NCBI GenBank assembly: GCA_051866775.1
Contig: JBJDXR010000022.1
Span: forward strand, 62,001 to 126,000
Source of the DNA: RUG626 sp051866775
GTDB lineage: Bacteria > Bacillota > Clostridia > Oscillospirales > Oscillospiraceae
Reading direction: 5' to 3'
Length of the DNA stretch: 64,000 nt
Shown here: piece after piece, positions 59,144-64,000 of the stretch
How positions within the stretch are numbered: the stretch's first letter is position 1
Layout: each line of letters opens with the position of its first letter
Program-made: the position numbers and the translations under genes
Notes under the pieces: generated by a model
Databases searched by the model: none
Seen by the model: only the letters and a program-made list of their open reading frames with translations
What the model was told of the DNA's origin: nothing

Positions 59144-60853
59144 ATGAAAAGGATCAACAAACTGCTTTCCCTTATTCTAGCATTGTGTTTTGTTGTCGCT
59201 GCACTTGCAGGCTGCAGCAATGGCACTAAAGACACGAACAATGGTGATGAAGACACAAGTAAAGACAAGACAAATGACGCAGGCGAAAACATTGACGCTC
59301 CAGGTAATAACGATAGAATGTGCGGTGAACTTGTTGTTCCGGAAGGGTACATAACTGTTCTGAATGTCGGAATAACAGCAGATCCTGAGAACTTGGGACC
59401 TGAAGCCGCGATGGGAACCGCTAACTTCTGCAAGGGCACGATTTATGAGCAGCTTTTCCAGTCCGATCCGAATGATCCCGCGGCTTACCTGCCGTGCCTT
59501 CTCGAATCTTATGAATGGGTAGATGATACACATCTCAAGTGCACACTGTTTGATCATATTTATGATACAAATGGCAATCAGATAAAGGCGGAGGATGCTG
59601 TTTGGAGCCTCATTCACTGCAATGAGACCGTGTATAAACAGAAGTCGGCTGATATCGATGTGGAAAACACAACGGTCGATGATGAATATACATTTACGAT
59701 TGCTTACACAACAAAGAACTTTGCGTGGCAGGAGAACCTTGCTTCAATAGATATTGTTTCCATTAAGTCCTATGAAGAAAGCCCGGATGAGATGATGACC
59801 ACGCCGGTTGGTAGCGGTATTTACAAGCTTGAAGAGTACATCAACGGCTCCGGCTTGTCACTTGTTCCGAATGAGGACTACTGGATGACTGAAGAAGATG
59901 CTGCTAAAAACGGCGCTTACCTCCATGCACAGAACCTTGACCGCGTAGCTATTAAAGTTATTGCTGACGCCACTCAGCAGACGATCGAGTTTGACGCGGG
60001 TACGATCGATATGCTCAGACAGGTTCCTGCTACATCCCTTGCGACCTGCTTTGAAAATCCCGAGATGCAGCTTACGCCGGATGCATCGACTCAGGTAAAG
60101 TATCTCTACTATAACTGCTCGACTGATTCACAGATGTTTGACGTAAACCTCAGAAAAGCGGTTTCTTATGCAGTCAACAATGAGGATATCATCGCCGGCG
60201 CTTACGATGGATTTGTAAACATGTCCACCCAGATCGTCGCAAGCTGGGCACAGGAATACGTAGAGGGCTGGGAGCCGTATCCCTATGATCCGGACAAGGC
60301 CGCTGAGTGCCTTGCGGAATCAAGCTATAACAACGAGCCGCTTGTAATAATCTATTCTGCGGAGAATCCTCAGGATGTAATCGTAGCACAGATCATTCAG
60401 CAGCAGCTTAAAGAAGTGGGAATAGAAGCGAGCATAAGTGAGGTCGAGAGCGCGTCATTTACACAAACTCAGACTAAGATAACGACCGGCTGGGACATCT
60501 GCATTACCGCTGCAAAGCAGACTAACACTGTCCTCTTTACATATTATAACACCCTCAACGTTCACGGAAATAACCGCGGCCACTGGCTGAGATATGATAC
60601 GACTGGTGAGGGCGAACGCTTCCAGGCGCTTCAGGATGCGGCTCTTCCGGATGCTCAGGAGAACTTTGATCTGATAAAAGAGGCACAGGCGATCCTCGAG
60701 GAGCAGTGCGTGCTGTATCCTATGAATGAAGTCACACAGTACTGCGGTCTTCGCACTGGTGTTGAAAAGACCATTAATGTCCCCATAGCAACATGGTTTG
60801 GTGACTTTGCGGTACACGCGGACGCTACGTGGCTGTTAGAGAAAGCCAGCTGA
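59144..60853 (+). CDS. ABC transporter substrate-binding lipoprotein (family 5, peptide type)
   Basis: 569 residues. Signal peptide with lipobox LAALAGCSNG, so lipid-anchored. A low-complexity linker rich in Asn, Asp, Thr and Lys (about 25-58) follows. The SBP_bac_5 domain has VLNVGITADPENLGPEA, IYEQLFQSDPND, DEYTFTIAYTTKNFAW and KLEEYINGSGLSLVPNEDYW. Family members bind peptides, nickel, opines or oligosaccharides, so the ligand is open. AGGAGGAG precedes the ATG. First gene of the ABC operon. Confidence 0.93.
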   Translation: MKRINKLLSLILALCFVVAALAGCSNGTKDTNNGDEDTSKDKTNDAGENIDAPGNNDRMCGELVVPEGYITVLNVGITADPENLGPEAAMGTANFCKGTIYEQLFQSDPNDPAAYLPCLLESYEWVDDTHLKCTLFDHIYDTNGNQIKAEDAVWSLIHCNETVYKQKSADIDVENTTVDDEYTFTIAYTTKNFAWQENLASIDIVSIKSYEESPDEMMTTPVGSGIYKLEEYINGSGLSLVPNEDYWMTEEDAAKNGAYLHAQNLDRVAIKVIADATQQTIEFDAGTIDMLRQVPATSLATCFENPEMQLTPDASTQVKYLYYNCSTDSQMFDVNLRKAVSYAVNNEDIIAGAYDGFVNMSTQIVASWAQEYVEGWEPYPYDPDKAAECLAESSYNNEPLVIIYSAENPQDVIVAQIIQQQLKEVGIEASISEVESASFTQTQTKITTGWDICITAAKQTNTVLFTYYNTLNVHGNNRGHWLRYDTTGEGERFQALQDAALPDAQENFDLIKEAQAILEEQCVLYPMNEVTQYCGLRTGVEKTINVPIATWFGDFAVHADATWLLEKAS

Positions 60854-60959
60854 CCATCATAAGCCTTAAATACATTCAAAATATTTGCCCATTACACCCA
60901 TTACAGAAATTCAAGAGTTTAAATCAATTATAAGGATTACTGGGCATTTGCGAAGCAGT

Positions 60960-60991
60960 GAGTCTCTATATCCTATAAGATATAGAGACTC
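60960..60991 (+). terminator. Intergenic hairpin between binding protein and permease
   Basis: Perfect 13-bp stem GAGTCTCTATATC around CTATAA, without a T-run. Such stems after binding-protein genes protect the upstream mRNA and give more binding protein than permease. Confidence 0.65.
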
Positions 60992-61015
60992 GCTGATGTA
61001 AGGAGAAAATTTCGG

Positions 61016-61108
61016 ATGAAAAGATTTGTTGACAAACGTCAAATTAAACTTTGCATAACCGCGATCTCGGCAAGGGATCAGGTCAAAGTTTTAAAGAGAG
61101 GAGGCTGA
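61016..61108 (+). CDS. Possible 30-aa leader peptide before the permease gene
   Basis: ATG 61016 with AAGGAG nine bases upstream opens a 30-codon frame (MKRFVDKRQIKLCITAISAR...) ending TGA six bases before the permease ATG. It contains that gene's GAGGAGG site. It is too short and too basic for a known protein. Translation here would open the permease ribosome site, so a coupling role is plausible; it could also be chance. Confidence 0.4.
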   Translation: MKRFVDKRQIKLCITAISARDQVKVLKRGG

Positions 61109-61114
61109 TTTTAT

Positions 61115-62083
61115 ATGTTAAAATACTGTATCAGAAGAATTCTGCTGATGATACCTGTACTGATCGGAGTTACGGTAATAATATTTACATTATTATATTT
61201 TGCAAAAGGAGACCCTGTCGAGTTGATCCTTGGCGCGGAAGCAACTCCAGAACAAATTCAGGAAACACGTGAAGAATTAGGACTTAATGATCCGTACCTA
61301 ACCAGACTTTTTCGTTATTTTAAACAGGTGATCATTGATCACAATTTAGGAGACTCATACAGGACGGGACGATCTGTTTCCGCGGATATAGTTTCTAAGT
61401 TTTGGGTGACCATGTCGATCGCTGTATACTCCATAATATTTGCAATGATATTTGGTATATTAATGGGTGTGTTGGCCGCGGTGCATCAGGACACTGTTTT
61501 AGATACGCTGTCAGTTTCTTTAGCGCTCATCGGCTCGGCAATGCCGGGATTTTTGATAGCCTTACTGCTTTCACTGCTGTTTGCCCTAAAGCTTGGCTGG
61601 CTTCCTGCGAGTGGCTGGGGAAGCTTTAAATATATGATACTTCCGGTCATTTCATATGGAATTTCGCACGCTGCGACTATTGCCAGGCAGACACGTTCAA
61701 GTATGCTGGAAGTAATTCGGCAGGATTACATAGTTACGGCAAAGGCAAAGGGCGTTTCCCAGTTTAAAGTTATCTATGTCCATGCTTTAAGAAATGCGCT
61801 TATTCCGATTATTACGCAGATCGGTATGATGTTTGCCACCTCCATTGGCGGAGCGGTTGTTTCAGAAACTATATTTTCAATACCTGGGCTGGGGGTATAT
61901 ATGTTGACTGCAATAAAGTCACGTGACTATCCGGTCGTTCAGGGCGGAATGCTTTTCATTGCTTTCGGATTTGGAATTATAATGCTGCTGGTTGACCTTG
62001 TTTATGCTTTTGTTGATCCGAGAATCAGAGCCAAATACAGCAGCGGCAAAAAGAAGGCAGTCAAGAGACAGGCTGAGGAGTGA
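61115..62083 (+). CDS. ABC transporter permease (DppB/OppB type)
   Basis: 322 residues with six membrane segments. N-terminal FALLYFAKGDPVELILG-like region and the family's EAA loop (ARQTRSSMLEVIRQDYIVTAKAKG) contact the ATPase. C-terminal NALIPIITQIGMMFATSIGGAVV. The C-terminal tail is basic (KKKAVKRQAEE). Forms the membrane channel with the next gene's product. Confidence 0.94.
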   Translation: MLKYCIRRILLMIPVLIGVTVIIFTLLYFAKGDPVELILGAEATPEQIQETREELGLNDPYLTRLFRYFKQVIIDHNLGDSYRTGRSVSADIVSKFWVTMSIAVYSIIFAMIFGILMGVLAAVHQDTVLDTLSVSLALIGSAMPGFLIALLLSLLFALKLGWLPASGWGSFKYMILPVISYGISHAATIARQTRSSMLEVIRQDYIVTAKAKGVSQFKVIYVHALRNALIPIITQIGMMFATSIGGAVVSETIFSIPGLGVYMLTAIKSRDYPVVQGGMLFIAFGFGIIMLLVDLVYAFVDPRIRAKYSSGKKKAVKRQAEE

Positions 62084-62087
62084 GAAT

Positions 62088-62999
62088 ATGGACACAAATT
62101 TTAATAGTAATTTAGCATTTGGCGTAGATGCTTCTGATGATACTCAAGAGAGAAAAAAAGAGAGCCAGTTTAAACAGGTATTAAAACGCCTTAGCAAAAA
62201 AAGAAGTGCCGTTATTGGCGCTGTAGTGTTGTTAATTGTCATTATTATAGCTATTCTTACACCGTACATCGCACCGTATGATTACACAGCGCAGGATCTG
62301 TATAACAAGAATGCAAGCTCATCTGCTGAACACTGGCTCGGTACTGACTATCTGGGAAGAGATACGCTTACACGACTGATGTACGGCGCCCGCACGTCGC
62401 TGGTCATCGGTTTTGGTTCATCTATTTTCGCGATGGTCGTGGGAACGATCTTAGGTGCGATCTGCGGTTATTTCGGCGGTCAGATTGATAACGCAATAAT
62501 GCGATTTCTGGATATTTTCCAGGCGATTCCCAATATGCTTCTTGCAATTACAATTTCTGCTGTTCTCGGCTCCGGATATTTGAACACAATAATAGCAATA
62601 TCCGTTGGAGCCATTCCGGGCTTTGCCAGAATGGCACGTGCATCCTGTATGTCTGAATCCGGTAAGGAGTATATTGAAGCCGCCCGTTCTGTGAATGCAA
62701 GTGAGCCGCGCATAATTTTCGGACACGTTCTTCCTAATTCCCTGTCTCCGATCATAGTGATGTTCACCATGAGAATTTCCGGCTCTATTATGGCTGCTTC
62801 AGGACTAAGCTTTATCGGACTTGGTATCCAGCCTCCAGACGCAGAATGGGGAGCCATGGTTTCTGCAGGACGGCAGTATTTGCGTACTTTTCCGGAACAG
62901 GCACTTTATCCGGCGTTTTGCATTATGATTGTAGTGTTTGCGATAAACTTACTTGGTGATGGCTTACGAGATGCGCTTGATCCAAAACTTAAGAACTAA
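62088..62999 (+). CDS. ABC transporter permease (DppC/OppC type)
   Basis: 303 residues from ATG 62088, which follows GAGGAG four bases after the DppB-like stop. A hydrophilic N-terminus of about 45 residues precedes six membrane segments. EAA loop FARMARASCMSESGKEYIEAARS and the segment EHWLGTDYLGRDTLTRLMYGAR are typical. Second membrane subunit of the complex. Confidence 0.94.
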   Translation: MDTNFNSNLAFGVDASDDTQERKKESQFKQVLKRLSKKRSAVIGAVVLLIVIIIAILTPYIAPYDYTAQDLYNKNASSSAEHWLGTDYLGRDTLTRLMYGARTSLVIGFGSSIFAMVVGTILGAICGYFGGQIDNAIMRFLDIFQAIPNMLLAITISAVLGSGYLNTIIAISVGAIPGFARMARASCMSESGKEYIEAARSVNASEPRIIFGHVLPNSLSPIIVMFTMRISGSIMAASGLSFIGLGIQPPDAEWGAMVSAGRQYLRTFPEQALYPAFCIMIVVFAINLLGDGLRDALDPKLKN

Positions 63000-63012
63000 G
63001 TGAGGTTATTTC

Positions 63013-64000
63013 ATGAGTGCAACAAATGGTCATAATAACGACTTATTGACAATTAATAATTTAAGCGTTGAATATCACGCAGGCGGGGAAATTGTTCAAG
63101 CGGTAAATAATGTAAGCTTTTCAATTAAAGCGGGAGAGACGCTTGGATTGGTTGGAGAAACTGGCGCCGGAAAGACAACAATAGGCAAATCTATTATGAG
63201 TATCCTTCCGGATCCCCCTGCAAAAGTAAAGAGCGGTGAAATCATTTTTAAGGGCAATGATATTCTGAAGATGTCCGAGAAAGATGTGCGGAAAATCCGA
63301 GGAAAAAGTATTGCGATGATATTCCAGGATCCAATGACCGCGCTAAACCCAATGTTTACTGTTGGAAAACAGATTTCTGAGGTTATAAAGATCCATGAAT
63401 TGCTCAATACCCATGAAGCAAAAGAAAAGGCTATTGAGATGCTTGAGCTGGTGGGTATACCGGGCGATAGGTATGATGAGTATCCACATCAGTTTTCGGG
63501 CGGTATGAAGCAGCGCGTGGTTATTGCAATGGCACTGGCATGTAATCCGGAACTTCTTATTGCTGATGAGCCCACTACGGCACTGGATGTTACAATTCAG
63601 GCTCAAGTGCTTGAATTGATGGCAGGACTTAAAAGTAAATTTAACACATCCATGATTCTTATTACGCATGATCTTGGAATTGTTGCCCACATGTGTGATA
63701 GAGTTGCTATTGTTTACGCGGGTGAGGTAATTGAAATCGGCACATGTGAAGATATTTTTGATCGCACAGCCCACCCATATACAAAGGGACTTTTCGGGGC
63801 GCTGCCGAGTATCGCAATGGAGAATGAGCGCTTGAAGCCGATTAAGGGTAATGTGCCGGATCCGGCAAACCTCCCTAAAGGCTGCAAATTCCATCCAAGG
63901 TGCCCAAATGCAACGCCGGAGTGTTCAAAAGCTGAGAACAATTTTTATGAACTCACGCCGGGACATTTTACAAATTGTATATACGCCAAGAAGGAGATAG
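63013..64000 (+). CDS. ABC transporter ATP-binding protein (DppD/OppD type), cut by window end
   Basis: At least 329 residues; the frame is open at the last base. Walker A GETGAGKTT, Q-loop MIFQDPMTALNP, signature FSGGMKQRV, Walker B LLIADEPTTALD, H-loop ITHD. The C-terminal oligopeptide-binding Cys motif (CKFHPRCPN, TPECS, TNCIYA) marks it as an oligopeptide/nickel-type ATPase. GAGG lies seven bases upstream of ATG 63013. A second ATPase (DppF type) would be expected just past the window. Confidence 0.95.
   Translation, partial: MSATNGHNNDLLTINNLSVEYHAGGEIVQAVNNVSFSIKAGETLGLVGETGAGKTTIGKSIMSILPDPPAKVKSGEIIFKGNDILKMSEKDVRKIRGKSIAMIFQDPMTALNPMFTVGKQISEVIKIHELLNTHEAKEKAIEMLELVGIPGDRYDEYPHQFSGGMKQRVVIAMALACNPELLIADEPTTALDVTIQAQVLELMAGLKSKFNTSMILITHDLGIVAHMCDRVAIVYAGEVIEIGTCEDIFDRTAHPYTKGLFGALPSIAMENERLKPIKGNVPDPANLPKGCKFHPRCPNATPECSKAENNFYELTPGHFTNCIYAKKEI

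Noticed and set aside
1..64000. CRISPR array
   Set aside because: No series of regularly spaced direct repeats of 24-40 bases was seen, and no cas gene is present.

Overview
The window looks like chromosome of an anaerobic low-to-mid GC Gram-positive bacterium of the Clostridia (Eubacteriales), probably close to Oscillospiraceae. Evidence: strong AGGAGG ribosome sites, an SLH-domain surface protein, short-form HisG with a separate HisZ, a HydB/HydC-type NADH module with DRTGG and HATPase companions, a GGGtGRT/NifU-like gene pair, and PadR-DUF1700-DUF4097 and RpiR systems. The assignment is an inference from gene content; no species is claimed.

Layout. 1-1950: edge of a prophage (tail-fibre-like genes on the minus strand, tyrosine integrase on plus). 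1988-8520: SLH surface protein, M20 peptidase, YihY/BrkB membrane protein, methyltransferase and dCTP deaminase. 8607-16136: a nine-gene histidine operon in the order hisZ-G-D-C-B-H-A-F-IE with a sigma-A-type promoter and a very short leader; no histidinol-phosphatase is in it. 16314-16560: two tRNA-Ser genes. 16561-21189: a decayed 4.6-kb element bounded by a perfect 23-bp repeat of the tRNA-Ser 3' end. It holds a broken glutamine amidotransferase, an IS110 remnant, one intact M20 peptidase and a relE/RHH toxin-antitoxin remnant.

21440-25530: a two-component operon that also encodes an exported protein, a C39-like peptidase and a small membrane protein. 25737-27388: two phosphatases (HAD and inositol-monophosphatase type), candidates for the missing histidine step. 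27443-28533: a lipoprotein gene broken by one stop codon, divergent from an XRE regulator across a perfect 30-bp palindrome. 28640-30252: ROK sugar kinase and a DUF6873-type protein. 30554-34448: NuoE/HydC, DRTGG, HATPase, [2Fe-2S] and NuoF/HydB genes, with no [FeFe]-hydrogenase HydA beside them. 34510-36757: AlkZ-like protein and DUF3810 metalloprotease.

36858-47313: a catabolic island flanked by two paralogous MFS transporters. It holds an SDR with a changed active site, a large alpha/beta hydrolase, an RpiR regulator, and the operon MmgE/PrpD, cyclase, UxaA small, UxaA large, SDR. 53712-57296 holds a second set (cupin, SDR, RpiR, ManD-like dehydratase), followed by an aldose epimerase and an oligopeptide-type ABC transporter running off the right edge. 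Together these suggest uptake, hydrolysis and dehydration of a hydroxy-acid or sugar-acid conjugate. The substrate is not identifiable from sequence and this is the leading candidate for an undescribed pathway. Between the two sets lie an XRE membrane regulator, the GGGtGRT/NifU-like pair (whose 3' end is duplicated around a palindrome-rich insert) and a PadR-DUF1700-DUF4097 envelope module.
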